The notes under the pieces were generated by a model that saw only the letters and a program-made list of their open reading frames with translations, was not told the DNA's origin and did no database searches. The position numbers were made by a program, and so were the translations under genes. 44,096 nucleotides of DNA from CAYUMU01 sp964445985 (GTDB lineage Bacteria > Planctomycetota > Planctomycetia > Pirellulales > S012-138): contig CAYUMU010000061.1 of the NCBI GenBank assembly GCA_964445985.1, positions 1-44,096 of the forward strand, in the 5' to 3' direction. Every line of letters starts with the position of its first letter. The stretch's first letter is position 1. Of the stretch, positions 1 through 7,732 are shown piece by piece.

Positions 1-80
1 TGTAGTGAAGACTTTGAGCAAAAAACGAACCTAAGTCCTTACGCCATGGCAAATCTGGACCACGAACTGCGTAACTTGGG

Positions 81-296
81 TTAGGGGGTTCGCAACTCGA
101 TCAGCTCGAAAACATGCCTGCGATTCCCAGGGCAGTAAATGCCCGTATGAACTCGGTGGCGATTGGCCGCTTCATAGTCCAGAGCCACGATCAACGCGGC
201 GCCACAAGCAGGACAGAGAATAGCCACGCCCTGATTCCTGAGCTCAAATACCTTGCGCAACGACTCGACGCTGCCATCGTAAACATACGATTCCAC
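81..296 (-). CDS. Small zinc-ribbon-like protein, 71 aa
   Basis: The gene starts with GTG at 294-296. A strong ribosome binding site, GGAGGG, lies about 6 bases upstream on the minus strand and supports this start. The protein has a CPAC pair near residue 28 and a later YCPGNRRH segment near residue 54, so a metal-binding knuckle is plausible, although the second half shows only one cysteine. There is no signal peptide or membrane segment. I do not recognise a named family. It lies downstream of the prenyltransferase-like gene on the same strand, separated by about 125 bases. The Shine-Dalgarno spacing is the main reason to accept it as real; its function is unknown. Confidence 0.6.
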   Translation of the reverse strand: MESYVYDGSVESLRKVFELRNQGVAILCPACGAALIVALDYEAANRHRVHTGIYCPGNRRHVFELIELRTP

Positions 297-403
297 CGAA
301 AGCCCTCCGATCCTGCCTGGCCGTTCCCTTCACCCTCCCCTCAATTTCCAATCCAATCCGCACGTGCAGCGCGCGCAACCTCGCCCCTCACGCCCAAACC
401 CGC

Positions 404-446
404 CCCCCAATCCCTAGTCCCTAGTCCCCAACCCCCAGTCCCCCGC
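404..446. repeat. Low-complexity CCCTAGTCC/CCCCAGTCC repeat at a gene end
   Basis: Short CCCTAGTCC, CCCCAACC and CCCCAGTCC units run through the last codons and the stop codon of the minus-strand gene ending at 421. Read on the minus strand the unit is GGGGACTAGGGACTAGGG, and the TAG stop lies inside it. Related sequence is found at 21707-21757, 39449-39564 and 43770-43827. Confidence 0.6.
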
Positions 447-1599
447 AATAAGAAAGCGCCAGCAAGCTATACGAAGTCACCAGCGTCGGATCATTCTCCA
501 GCCATTGCCGGTTGGCGTTGACCCACGAGCCGTCGGCCTGTTGCCGCTTCTTCAAGGCGGCGATCAGGTCGCTCCGCCAGTTGTGCGATTTACCGTCCGC
601 CGCGGCAATGTCTTCCTTGCCCAGGGCGTCGAGCGCTTTGGCGAACGTGTGGTAGTAATAGAACAGGCCGGCGTCGCCCATGCCTGGGTTGCTGTCCAGG
701 TCGTAATACTTGCCAATCCAGGTCACGGCCGCCTTCACCCGCGGATCGTCTTCATCCACGCCGGCGTAAATCATGCTCTTCAGCCCCGAGTAGCTCATGG
801 CCCCGTAGCTCCGCAGGCCGCCGTCGGGCGTTTGCCGTCCCCCCTGCTCGCTCACGGCCGGGGTGTAATAGAAGCCGCCATCGTTGATCTTGCCAGCAAA
901 GGGCGTGGTGTTGTGCTCCGTTTCCAAATTCTGACAGCGCGAGACAAAGATCAAAGCCTTCTGCATCGCCTCGTCGTCGGCCTTGGCGCCCGTCGCCTTG
1001 AGCGCGTCCATCAAAAAGGCCGTGTTGGAAAGGTCAGGCCGCGACTCGCCGCCGTAACCGGCCCCGCCGTAAAACACGTCCGACTTGTCCTTGCCTTCGG
1101 TCTCATCCCAAATACCAGTCCGCAGATACTGACTTGCCCCCTTGATGATTTTGTCGTACTTGCCCTCGCTGTTGGCTTTCTCAAAGCACAGCAGGGCCAC
1201 ACAGGTTTCGTAGTTGCTCAACCGGCTGCGGGGTGGATGGATGCTGCCATCGTCTTGCGCGAACCCTTCCATATACGCCAAGGCCTTGGCCACCACGGGG
1301 TCTTTCACCGTGCGGCCGTTTTGCAGCAGGGCCAGCGTGGCCAACGCCGTGGGGCCAATGCCAAACCGCGAATTGAACGAACCATCGGCCGCCTGCTGCG
1401 ATTCCAAGAACTGGATGCCCTTGGCCGTCATTTCCTCCACGGCCTTGGCGTCGGCCGCGCTCAGCTCGGCCGCGGCCTTCCGCGACTGGGCTTCCGCCGC
1501 CCCGAAACCGGCCCCCAGCAACAGCCCGCCCCCAATCAGGCTGGCCTGAACCGCACGCGCGAACCGACCCACCACCACATTCAACCGCGGAATAGACAT
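421..1599 (-). CDS. Secreted prenyltransferase/squalene-oxidase-repeat protein, paralogue 1
   Basis: The protein is about 392 aa. I chose the ATG at 1597-1599 because GGAG lies 9 bases upstream and a clear signal peptide follows (MSIPRLNVVV, then a hydrophobic stretch ending near AEA-Q). The mature part consists of repeated alpha-hairpin motifs such as GIQFLESQQAADGSF and AALKKRQQADGSWVN, typical of the alpha6/alpha6 barrel of squalene cyclases, prenyltransferase beta subunits and complement-like domains. No DxDD-T-A cyclase motif is visible, so I do not infer terpene cyclisation; planctomycetes carry many secreted proteins with this fold and unknown role. A close paralogue lies at 21747-22832. 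The last residues (GGLGVGD) are encoded by the low-complexity repeat at 404-446 and extend past the paralogue's SYCN end. Confidence 0.85.
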   Translation of the reverse strand: MSIPRLNVVVGRFARAVQASLIGGGLLLGAGFGAAEAQSRKAAAELSAADAKAVEEMTAKGIQFLESQQAADGSFNSRFGIGPTALATLALLQNGRTVKDPVVAKALAYMEGFAQDDGSIHPPRSRLSNYETCVALLCFEKANSEGKYDKIIKGASQYLRTGIWDETEGKDKSDVFYGGAGYGGESRPDLSNTAFLMDALKATGAKADDEAMQKALIFVSRCQNLETEHNTTPFAGKINDGGFYYTPAVSEQGGRQTPDGGLRSYGAMSYSGLKSMIYAGVDEDDPRVKAAVTWIGKYYDLDSNPGMGDAGLFYYYHTFAKALDALGKEDIAAADGKSHNWRSDLIAALKKRQQADGSWVNANRQWLENDPTLVTSYSLLALSYCGGLGVGD

Positions 1600-1960
1600 C
1601 GAAGATATCTCCATGAGAATGGACGCGCGCCCAAGGGGGAGGCGCATCGCATCGGGCAGACCAAAGCTCGCTGGCAACATTGCGAAACGCAACCAGCTAT
1701 GCGAATAGAATACCGCTTCTTCGCCCCAACACCGCGCGTCAGCGCGTAACTCACTACAGGCCAAGCACATGCCAACACAACACCCACCTCAAACAACCCC
1801 CGCCACGCACCCTTCACCGCCAGAACCGGCCAAACTTTGGCCAGCCGTGACGAATTTTTCACCACCCGCGCCAGCATCTTAAAGGTGAGAAGAAAGCCCA
1901 ACCAAAAAATCCCACCCTCCCCCAATCCCCAGCCCCCAGCCAATTTCCATCCGAAGCCCG

Positions 1961-1990
1961 TTGACAAGCGGCCCCCGTTTGGTGGATGAT
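1961..1990 (+). promoter_or_regulatory. Candidate sigma70 promoter for the rpsP operon
   Basis: A perfect TTGACA at 1961-1966 is followed 18 bases later by GATGAT (1985-1990), which matches four of six positions of TATAAT. It points towards rpsP and lies about 210 bases upstream of the start codon, giving a long structured leader. This is motif matching only. Confidence 0.4.
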
Positions 1991-1998
1991 TGTTCGTT

Positions 1999-2019
1999 TT
2001 CGGCGATAGCGTCGCCGAA
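1999..2019 (+). promoter_or_regulatory. Hairpin in the rpsP leader
   Basis: TTCGGCGA (1999-2006) and TCGCCGAA (2012-2019) form a perfect 8-bp stem around a 5-base loop, just downstream of the candidate promoter. No T-tract follows, so it is a leader structure or a dispersed palindrome rather than a simple terminator. Confidence 0.4.
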
Positions 2020-2133
2020 GTTTGCGCGGACGTTCTCGCGACCGGTTTCCGCGGCCCGCCGTCCCTTGGCCTGAGCTCAGGCATTGGGGGGAATGGAGGG
2101 GGGTGCCGCGGCCGATCCGTCGATCGCGATAAA

Positions 2134-2190
2134 TCACGAGCATTTTCGTAAAACTACGAGCATTTTGTAAAATCACTGCATTTTCGTGAG
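2134..2190 (+). repeat. Three GCATTTT-type direct repeats before rpsP
   Basis: Two near-identical units (ACGAGCATTTTCGTAAAA and ACGAGCATTTTGTAAAAT) are followed by a shorter third unit (GCATTTTCGTGAG) that runs into the GAGGAG ribosome binding site of rpsP. The spacing is about 20 bases. Their position in the leader suggests protein or translational control, but that is inference. Confidence 0.6.
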
Positions 2191-2199
2191 GAGAATACG

Positions 2200-2580
2200 T
2201 TGGCTGTCCGGATTCGGATGAAGAAACTCGGCCGTGCCCATCGGCCCTTCTATCGCATTTGTGCGATGGACGCGCGCGCTCCCCGCGACGGTCGGCCGCT
2301 GGAAGAGTTGGGCCATTACGATCCCATGGTTCCCGAGACCGATGCCCGCGTGGTGCTGGATCGGGAGCGGGTCGATTACTGGCTTTCGGTCGGCGCCCAG
2401 CCCACCGAAAAAGTAGGGATCCTGATCAAAAAATACGGCACCAACGGCACGCACCTGTCGCAGCAAGAGCAAGCCCTGGCGCGCGTCAAGCAGGGTCGCT
2501 CGCAGGCCATGGCGCCCATGGCCCAAGTGGCCAGAAAGAAAGCCTCGGCCGAAGCGGCGGCGGAGGGGAGCGAGGGCTAA
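2200..2580 (+). CDS. rpsP: 30S ribosomal protein S16
   Basis: This 126-aa protein has the S16 signature: AVRIRMKKLGRAHRPFYRI at the N terminus, then LEELGHYDP and VDYWLSVGAQPTEKV. The core covers about the first 85 residues; the rest is an Ala/Lys/Glu-rich tail longer than in E. coli S16 (82 aa). Translation begins at a TTG (2200-2202), supported by GAGGAG about 6 bases upstream and by the exact match of MAVRIR to family N termini. S16 is a 30S assembly protein. It is the first gene of an rpsP-trmD-rplS operon; trmD starts 6 bases after its stop. Confidence 0.97.
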   Translation: MAVRIRMKKLGRAHRPFYRICAMDARAPRDGRPLEELGHYDPMVPETDARVVLDRERVDYWLSVGAQPTEKVGILIKKYGTNGTHLSQQEQALARVKQGRSQAMAPMAQVARKKASAEAAAEGSEG

Positions 2581-2586
2581 CGCCCC

Positions 2587-3336
2587 ATGCGGTTCGATAT
2601 TGTGACCTTGTTCCCGGAAATGTTTTCAGGGTATTTGGGTCAAAGTTTGTTATGCAAAGCCATCGACGCCGGCCTGGTCACCGTCAAGGTTCATAACCTT
2701 CGCGATTGGGCTCGCGGCAAGCACCATCAGGTAGACGATCGCCCCTTCGGCGGCGGACCCGGCATGGTGCTCATGGTGGAGCCGGTCGTCGAGTGTGTGG
2801 AAGCGGTGCAGGCCATGCCCGATGCCGCCGCCTGGGGGCCAGGGCAGGTCGTCCTGCTTACCCCACAAGGCCAACGGCTCGATCAACCGCTGGTAGAAGA
2901 ATTGTCCGGCTCGCGGCGGCTCATCCTGCTTTGCGGCCGGTACGAAGGTTTCGACGAACGCATTCACCAGATCCTCCAGCCTCGCGAAGTCTCCATCGGC
3001 GACTTCATTTTGAATGGCGGTGAGGTCGCGGCGATGGTCGTGGTCGATACCGTGGTTCGCCTGGTCCCTGGGGTGCTGGGCGATGAACGCAGCAATCTGG
3101 AAGACTCGTTTTCGTCGGGCAACCGGCTCCTCGAGTTCGCGCAGTACACCCGGCCGCGAGAGTTTCGCGGCCACGCCGTCCCCGACGTTTTACTGAGTGG
3201 AAATCACCCGGAAATTGCCCGCTGGCGGCAGCAACAAAGCCTGGAACGCACCCGTGAGCGGCGGCAGGATCTGCTCCAGCCTCCCCCGCCGACGACACCG
3301 CCGAGCGATCCTACCGACCCCAACCGAACAACCTAA
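2587..3336 (+). CDS. trmD: tRNA (guanine-37-N1)-methyltransferase TrmD
   Basis: This 249-aa SPOUT-class enzyme methylates G37 of tRNAs reading CNN codons, using S-adenosylmethionine, and prevents +1 frameshifting. The start MRFDIVTLFPEMF is diagnostic. The knotted SAM site is visible as LLCGRYEGFDERI (about residues 116-128) and SIGDFILNGGEVAAM (about 137-151). VDDRPFGGGPGMVLM near residue 50 is also family-typical. The C terminus is a Pro/Thr-rich tail after residue about 235. The gene follows rpsP by 6 bases and precedes rplS by 36. The usual rimM between rpsP and trmD is missing here. Confidence 0.97.
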   Translation: MRFDIVTLFPEMFSGYLGQSLLCKAIDAGLVTVKVHNLRDWARGKHHQVDDRPFGGGPGMVLMVEPVVECVEAVQAMPDAAAWGPGQVVLLTPQGQRLDQPLVEELSGSRRLILLCGRYEGFDERIHQILQPREVSIGDFILNGGEVAAMVVVDTVVRLVPGVLGDERSNLEDSFSSGNRLLEFAQYTRPREFRGHAVPDVLLSGNHPEIARWRQQQSLERTRERRQDLLQPPPPTTPPSDPTDPNRTT

Positions 3337-3372
3337 CAGCAACAAGCCAACCTGCTTGCGAAGGAAATTCTG

Positions 3373-3723
3373 ATGAGCCAGCAAATCATTGCCAAGGTGG
3401 AAGAGAAGCATCTCAAGCCCGAGCAACCGGAGTTTGAGATCGGCGACACGGTCGACGTTCACACCCGAATTTTGGAAGGCGACAAAGAGCGCATTCAAAT
3501 TTTCACCGGCGTGGTGATTGCCCGTAGCGGCTCCGGCACTCGCGAAATGTTCACCGTTCGCCGCATTGTGGGGGGTGAAGGCGTCGAGCGCAAGTTCCCC
3601 ATCAACAGCCCTCGCATCGCCAAGGTAGAAGTCAAACGCCACGGCGTGGTCCGTCGGGCCAAGCTCTACTTCCTCCGCGACCGCATCGGCAAGGCCACCC
3701 GCCTGAAAGAACGCCGCAAATAA
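3373..3723 (+). CDS. rplS: 50S ribosomal protein L19
   Basis: The 116-aa length is standard for L19. Family hallmarks include FEIGDTVDVHTRILEGDKERIQ, FTGVVIARSGSGTREMFTVRRI and GVERKFPINSPRIAKVEV. L19 sits at the interface of the 30S and 50S subunits. The start ATG at 3373 follows a GAAGGAAATT sequence that can act as ribosome binding site. It is the last gene of the rpsP-trmD-rplS operon; a MITE-like repeat begins 66 bases downstream. Confidence 0.97.
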   Translation: MSQQIIAKVEEKHLKPEQPEFEIGDTVDVHTRILEGDKERIQIFTGVVIARSGSGTREMFTVRRIVGGEGVERKFPINSPRIAKVEVKRHGVVRRAKLYFLRDRIGKATRLKERRK

Positions 3724-3789
3724 GCAAGTGTGCCAATGGCTTGCGGTCGAATGCGTCTCCCATTCAGAACCAGCTTGCCACGACCGGAA

Positions 3790-3999
3790 GCAGCTACCGT
3801 AGGGCAGGCATTCTGCCTGCCTCAATGCGGCCTGAAAGACCACTCACCGCGATCGTTGCCCATGCGGCAAGACGCTTCGCGCGCGGATACCTCCCCCACG
3901 CCGATGCCAGGCAAATCATCATCGTTCCTTACCAAAAACGGCTGCGGTAAGCATTCTGCCCGCATTGTGGCAGGCATTTGCCTGCCCTACATTTGCTGC
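3790..3999. mobile_element. MITE-like element with ~31-40 bp inverted ends
   Basis: The left arm (3799-3830) reads GTAGGGCAGGCATTCTGCC and continues to CAATGCGG. The right arm (3960-3990), read on the minus strand, gives GTAGGGCAGGCAAATGCC and also continues to CAATGCGG. Both are preceded by GCAGC plus four variable bases. Each arm is itself a palindrome (GGCAGGCA/TGCCTGCC). The interior of about 130 bp has no transposase or other recognisable gene. This is the architecture of a non-autonomous, miniature inverted-repeat element or a REP doublet. I cannot identify a target-site duplication. Confidence 0.6.
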
Positions 4000-4052
4000 G
4001 CCAAACCGTATTCTTCGACAACACGATGGAGAATTCTTCGGTGATCACCCGA

Positions 4053-4115
4053 CGCAAACGACCGCAGAGGCATTAAAGTTCTCCGCAGCTTGCGGAGATG
4101 TTAACGAGCAAGAAA
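4053..4115 (+). repeat. Dispersed hairpin repeat, copy 1
   Basis: This block of about 60 bp includes GCATTAAAGTTCTCC, a 19-base hairpin at 4080-4098 (TCTCCGCA, loop GCT, TGCGGAGA) and GATGTTAACGAGCAAGAAA. It matches copy 2 on the opposite strand at 36161-36221 over nearly its full length, and copy 3 at 13948-13978 over the hairpin core. It lies about 230 bases upstream of nadA. Translations of the element give recurring short peptides, so it can be mistaken for coding sequence. Confidence 0.75.
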
Positions 4116-4342
4116 CCGGCCGCTCCCCTTCGCCGCAATTGCCCGGCAATCAGATCCCTCTCGCCGACCGGCTGACCTGCCGTGCCCTGGTTATCGGCTG
4201 GGCCTAAACGTATAATTCTCCCAAAGCTTCCTCGCGGTCTTCGTTCGCACGCCCTGCGACCATTCCCACAGACCTGAAGGCGGTCTTTAAATGCCGGATG
4301 TGGGTTGACCCTCCGCCACACGAAAAACAAGGAGTCCCTGCC

Positions 4343-5347
4343 ATGTCGTCTCTTCCCTCAAACATTTTGAATGTGCTTTCGTCGTCGAGTCTCTCGTCTG
4401 CGAGCCCCGTTCACGAAGATCCTCTGGACTTGATGGACCAGATCGACGAATTGCGAAAGCGCGAAGACGCCACCATCCTGGCCCACTATTACCAGGACGG
4501 CGAGATTCAAGAACTGGCCGATCACACCGGCGATTCGCTGGAACTCGCCCGCGTTGCCACGCGGGTAACCACCGGCACGATCGTGTTCTGCGGCGTGCAT
4601 TTCATGGCCGAAACCGCCAAAATGCTCAATCCGCAAAAGCGGGTGTTGCTGCCCGACTTGCTGGCCGGCTGCAGCCTGGCCGATAGCTGCCCCGCTCCCA
4701 AGCTGGCCCAGTGGCAAGCCGACCTGCGAGCCGAAGGTCGGCGGTTCCAGACCGTCACCTACATCAACAGCACCGCCGCGGTCAAGGCACTTTCCGACTG
4801 GGTGGTCACCTCGGGCAATGCCGAGGAGATCATTCGCCGCGTGCCCGCGGATCACGAGATTTTGTTCGTGCCCGACCAGCACCTCGGCGGATATCTCCAA
4901 GAGGTGACCGGCCGGAAGATGATCCTCTGGCCCGGCTCCTGCATGGTGCACGAAATCTTCAGCGTGAACGATCTGCTCAAGCTCAAGCGGCAGCTGCCCG
5001 AGGCCAAAACCGTGGCTCACCCCGAGTGCCCCGCCAATATCCGCGAGCACAGCGACTACATCGGCGGCACGCAAGCCATGCTCCGCTACCTGGCCAGCTT
5101 CAGCGAGCCGACCGACTTCTTGGTGGCCACCGAAGCCAACATGATGTGGCAAATGGCCGCCAAGTATCCTAAGCATCGCTATCACCCCGTGCCCGGCATC
5201 ACCTGCGCCTGCAATAAATGCCCTCACATGGCGCGAAACACCCTGGCAAAGCTCCGCGATTGCCTGGCGACAGGGCAACCCGAGATCCTGTGGCAGGAAA
5301 GCTTTGCGAAAGCGCGCGAGGTGCTGGAGCGGAGTTTGTTAAAGTAA
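4343..5347 (+). CDS. nadA: Quinolinate synthase NadA
   Basis: This enzyme (334 aa) condenses iminoaspartate with dihydroxyacetone phosphate to quinolinate, the first specific step towards NAD, using a [4Fe-4S] cluster. I chose the ATG at 4343 because AAGGAG lies 8 bases upstream; an in-frame ATG at 4298 lacks this. Visible family features are AHYYQDGEIQELAD, FCGVHFMAETAKML, LLAGCSLAD (Cys110), ILWPGSCMVHE (Cys200) and the terminal CACNKCPHM (Cys288/290/293). Cys110, Cys200 and one of the last cysteines are the expected cluster ligands. With nnrD and nadD nearby, it forms an NAD-metabolism neighbourhood. The small membrane gene at 5360 follows by 12 bases and may be co-transcribed. Confidence 0.96.
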   Translation: MSSLPSNILNVLSSSSLSSASPVHEDPLDLMDQIDELRKREDATILAHYYQDGEIQELADHTGDSLELARVATRVTTGTIVFCGVHFMAETAKMLNPQKRVLLPDLLAGCSLADSCPAPKLAQWQADLRAEGRRFQTVTYINSTAAVKALSDWVVTSGNAEEIIRRVPADHEILFVPDQHLGGYLQEVTGRKMILWPGSCMVHEIFSVNDLLKLKRQLPEAKTVAHPECPANIREHSDYIGGTQAMLRYLASFSEPTDFLVATEANMMWQMAAKYPKHRYHPVPGITCACNKCPHMARNTLAKLRDCLATGQPEILWQESFAKAREVLERSLLK

Positions 5348-5359
5348 AGGGGGCTGGCG

Positions 5360-5536
5360 ATGCGGTATTTGGCATTCGGGCTGATGTTGGCAGGTGCAAT
5401 CGTGCTGCTTGCCAACATCATTCCCGTCGCCCTCGTTGGTGGCGAACTTAGCCGATCGGGTGTGGTAACAGCGAGCCTGCTCATGTTCGCAGCATATATC
5501 GTCGCCCTGCTGTCGGGAAAAACCATTCCTGACTAA
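5360..5536 (+). CDS. Small two-helix membrane protein, 58 aa
   Basis: This short gene encodes MRYLAFGLML followed by a hydrophobic segment (residues about 4-26), a short polar turn (GGELSRSG) and a second hydrophobic segment (about 35-51), ending KTIPD. AAAGGGGG lies 7 bases before its ATG, and it begins 12 bases after the nadA stop, so co-transcription with nadA is likely. Two transmembrane helices with a short loop are predicted by eye. I do not recognise the family and cannot assign a function. Confidence 0.6.
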   Translation: MRYLAFGLMLAGAIVLLANIIPVALVGGELSRSGVVTASLLMFAAYIVALLSGKTIPD

Positions 5537-5641
5537 ACCGACGGGTCGAGCGCACGACCATTTTCGCTTCTCCGCCCATTGGCATGAGGGGCAGGGCCGA
5601 ACAGCATCGTTGATGGCGACGTCGATTTTAAGTGAGTCGAT

Positions 5642-6499
5642 ATGCACGATTCCTCCCCCCTTCCCCAACTGCCACCTCGCCAGGCCAACAGTCACAAGGG
5701 CACGTACGGCCGCGCGCTCATCTTGGGCGGCTCGCGGGGCATGGCCGGGGCCGCTGCCCTGGCAGGCATGGCGGCGCTGCGCAGCGGGGCCGGCCTGGTG
5801 CGGTTGGCCGTGGCCGACCCCTGTTTGGAAACGGTCGCGGCCTACGAGCCGACCTACATGACCCTGCCGCTTCCCGCCGATTCCGCGGGCCGCCTCGCCG
5901 CCGAGTACGAGCGCGATGTGGCGCCGCTGCTGGATTGGGCCACGGCCGTGGCCATCGGCCCCGGCCTGGGGCGTTCGGCCCAGCTCGACCGCCTGGTGGC
6001 CGAACTCTATCGGCACGCGCCCCAAGTCGTCGTTGTTGATGCCGACGCGCTCAACGCGCTCGCTTCGCAGCGCGCCGACTTGAGCAACCACGCCGGACCT
6101 CGGATTCTTACTCCCCACCCCGGCGAAATGGCTCGGCTTGTCGCCGGCGCCATCGAGCAGGTCCAGGCGGCCCGAGAGCAAGCGGCTCAAGCCCTGGCAA
6201 CCCAGCACAAGATCATCGTGGTGCTCAAAGGGCACCAAACCGTGATCGCGGGGCCAGGCCAACTGGCCATCAACCGCACCGGCAACCCCGGCATGGCCAC
6301 GGGAGGAACCGGCGACGTGCTGACCGGCATTACCGTGGCGCTCGCCGCCCAAGGGCTATCACCTTTCGACGCCGCCCGACTGGCGGCCCACGTGCACGGT
6401 TTGGCTGGCGACCAGCAAGCCCAACGGTTAGGCCAGGTTTCGCTGATTGCCCGCGATCTCATCGCAGGGCTGCCCGAGGCCTTTTGTTCGCTCCAGTGA
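5642..6499 (+). CDS. nnrD: ADP/ATP-dependent (S)-NAD(P)H-hydrate dehydratase
   Basis: This 285-aa protein corresponds to the C-terminal kinase-like domain of YjeF/Nnr proteins, which dehydrates damaged NADHX and NADPHX back to NADH and NADPH. Signature segments are KGTYGRALILGGSRGMAGAA with GAGLVRLAV (residues about 20-60), TPHPGEMARL, VVLKGHQTVIA, and GNPGMATGGTGDVLTG, which carries the conserved nucleotide-binding and catalytic Asp region. The N-terminal epimerase domain (NnrE) is absent, so the protein is a stand-alone dehydratase. It lies between nadA and nadD, which fits a role in NAD upkeep. The Shine-Dalgarno sequence is weak, so the exact start is less certain. Confidence 0.9.
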   Translation: MHDSSPLPQLPPRQANSHKGTYGRALILGGSRGMAGAAALAGMAALRSGAGLVRLAVADPCLETVAAYEPTYMTLPLPADSAGRLAAEYERDVAPLLDWATAVAIGPGLGRSAQLDRLVAELYRHAPQVVVVDADALNALASQRADLSNHAGPRILTPHPGEMARLVAGAIEQVQAAREQAAQALATQHKIIVVLKGHQTVIAGPGQLAINRTGNPGMATGGTGDVLTGITVALAAQGLSPFDAARLAAHVHGLAGDQQAQRLGQVSLIARDLIAGLPEAFCSLQ

Positions 6500-6543
6500 C
6501 AAGCGCGAGACCAACATCGATCCGCCGCCCGCCCCCCCTTGGC

Positions 6544-7107
6544 TTACAGACCGCCCGAGCCGGGAATGGGGACCTGGTCGGACTGAAACCCGATCAGCTC
6601 CCAACGCGGCTCCGGCAGGACTTCGACTTTGCGAAGGCGAAGCGTCAAGGGGGCAAGCGGATACGAAGTGGTGGGCAGCCCTTGGCCGGCCACGTCGCCA
6701 GCGAGCGTGATTCGCCCAAAAAACTGCACGGTGGCCAGGGGTGGCGAGACCGAATCACTGATCACGATCTTCAGGTCGCTATGGCTGACCTCGATCTCGT
6801 TGTATTGGGGCAGATAGCGATTGGCCAGGCTGCGCAATTCGTTGGCATCGGCGGCAATCATGGCCATCAGTTCGGCATCGCGGTTGTACCGCAGATGGGC
6901 CACGGCCACGTCGAAGGTGTTTTCGACCTGCTCGCGATCCGTGATAATGAGGTATTCGGCCAGCCATCCCAGCAGCGTGAGCACCACCGCCGCGCCGGCC
7001 CCAATGGCCAGCCCCTTCTTGCCGGTTTGCCGATAAGCCACAGCCAGAATCAGGGCCGTAAAGCCCCCGACGACCAGAATGGGCCAGGCATTTTCCGCGA
7101 GATTCAT
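6544..7107 (-). CDS. Two-helix membrane protein with a soluble C-terminal domain
   Basis: The 187-aa protein begins MNLAENAWPILVVGG. It has two predicted membrane helices at residues about 8-24 and 31-54, separated by YRQTGKKG. The following region of about 130 residues (DREQVENTFDVAVAHLRYNRD onwards) looks like an NTF2/SnoaL-like alpha-beta fold with conserved-looking aromatic and acidic residues, but I cannot name a family with confidence. It is probably downstream of the gene at 7169-7732 on the same strand, 61 bases apart, and they may form one operon. Both point away from nadD. Function unknown. Confidence 0.7.
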   Translation of the reverse strand: MNLAENAWPILVVGGFTALILAVAYRQTGKKGLAIGAGAAVVLTLLGWLAEYLIITDREQVENTFDVAVAHLRYNRDAELMAMIAADANELRSLANRYLPQYNEIEVSHSDLKIVISDSVSPPLATVQFFGRITLAGDVAGQGLPTTSYPLAPLTLRLRKVEVLPEPRWELIGFQSDQVPIPGSGGL

Positions 7108-7168
7108 TCGCGTTTCTCTTTAGTTAAGCGGTTGAAATCCGTCCGCCAAGATTTGCTGATGCCGTCAG

Positions 7169-7732
7169 CTAAGATGGGAATTGCCGCAACGCGACGGGGG
7201 ACTCGTTGGCCCGCGGCACGGTTGAGCCCAAGGGAGCGTTTTCCTGCGTGTTTTGCTGGGCCTTGCGGCGGGGACCAATGGCCACATAGGCCAAGCCGCC
7301 AAGCAGCAAACCAGCCCCGAGAATCATGCCGGCCAGCAGCCAAACATCGGCCGGCGCGGCTGGCGTGGCTTGCGGCGAGGCCTGGCCCGAGGCAATCAGC
7401 TCTTGTCGCCACAGCTCGGTTCGCGTATCGGCTTGCACCTGCAGGCGAGAATTGCGGCCGTCAATCTTGGGCAACATAAACAGCGCCACCGCCGCCAAAA
7501 TCGTCAGGCTCCCTGTCATGGTGATCCGCTTCCAGAACGACGCCCAGCGGGCATCGGGCGCCAAGTTCGCTCGGCCGCCGGCAGTTTGCGGCGCGTCAGC
7601 GGTATGCGGTTCGCTGCCAGCGGCCGGGGCTGCGGAAAGCGGCGAAGTATTGCCCGAGGGTGGCAAGCTCATGGTGAAAAGCTGAAACTCAATAGCCGAA
7701 AGGAACGAATCGAAAACGCCTGCGGAAGCCAC
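7169..7732 (-). CDS. Hypothetical two-helix membrane protein
   Basis: The reading frame gives 187 aa from a GTG at 7732; an ATG at 7672 (MSLPPSGNTS) would give 167 aa, and neither has a strong ribosome binding site. After an Ala/Pro-rich N terminus there is a first hydrophobic helix (ITMTGSLTILAAVALFML), a polar stretch of about 50 residues that should face the periplasm, and a second helix (VWLLAGMILGAGLLLGGLA) ending in positively charged GPRRKAQQ. No catalytic motif is visible. It is probably co-transcribed with the membrane protein at 6544-7107 and divergent from nadD, sharing the 7733-7861 promoter region. Confidence 0.65.
   Translation of the reverse strand: MASAGVFDSFLSAIEFQLFTMSLPPSGNTSPLSAAPAAGSEPHTADAPQTAGGRANLAPDARWASFWKRITMTGSLTILAAVALFMLPKIDGRNSRLQVQADTRTELWRQELIASGQASPQATPAAPADVWLLAGMILGAGLLLGGLAYVAIGPRRKAQQNTQENAPLGSTVPRANESPVALRQFPS

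Larger units (their letters stand above)
1600..2199. other. Intergenic region and rpsP leader
   Basis: This stretch separates the minus-strand prenyltransferase-like gene from the rpsP operon. I see no convincing gene. It contains C-rich low-complexity sequence at about 1911-1946, a candidate promoter, a perfect hairpin and a set of three related short repeats, each listed separately. Confidence 0.6.

Noticed and set aside
1..80. Possible end of a gene at the left edge
   Set aside because: All frames there are short and broken by stops, and no motif is visible.
4073..4330. Small proteins containing recurring LKFSAA/DVNEQE or NISAS-type peptides
   Set aside because: The peptides are translations of the dispersed hairpin repeat in different frames, so they reflect DNA repeats and not a protein family.
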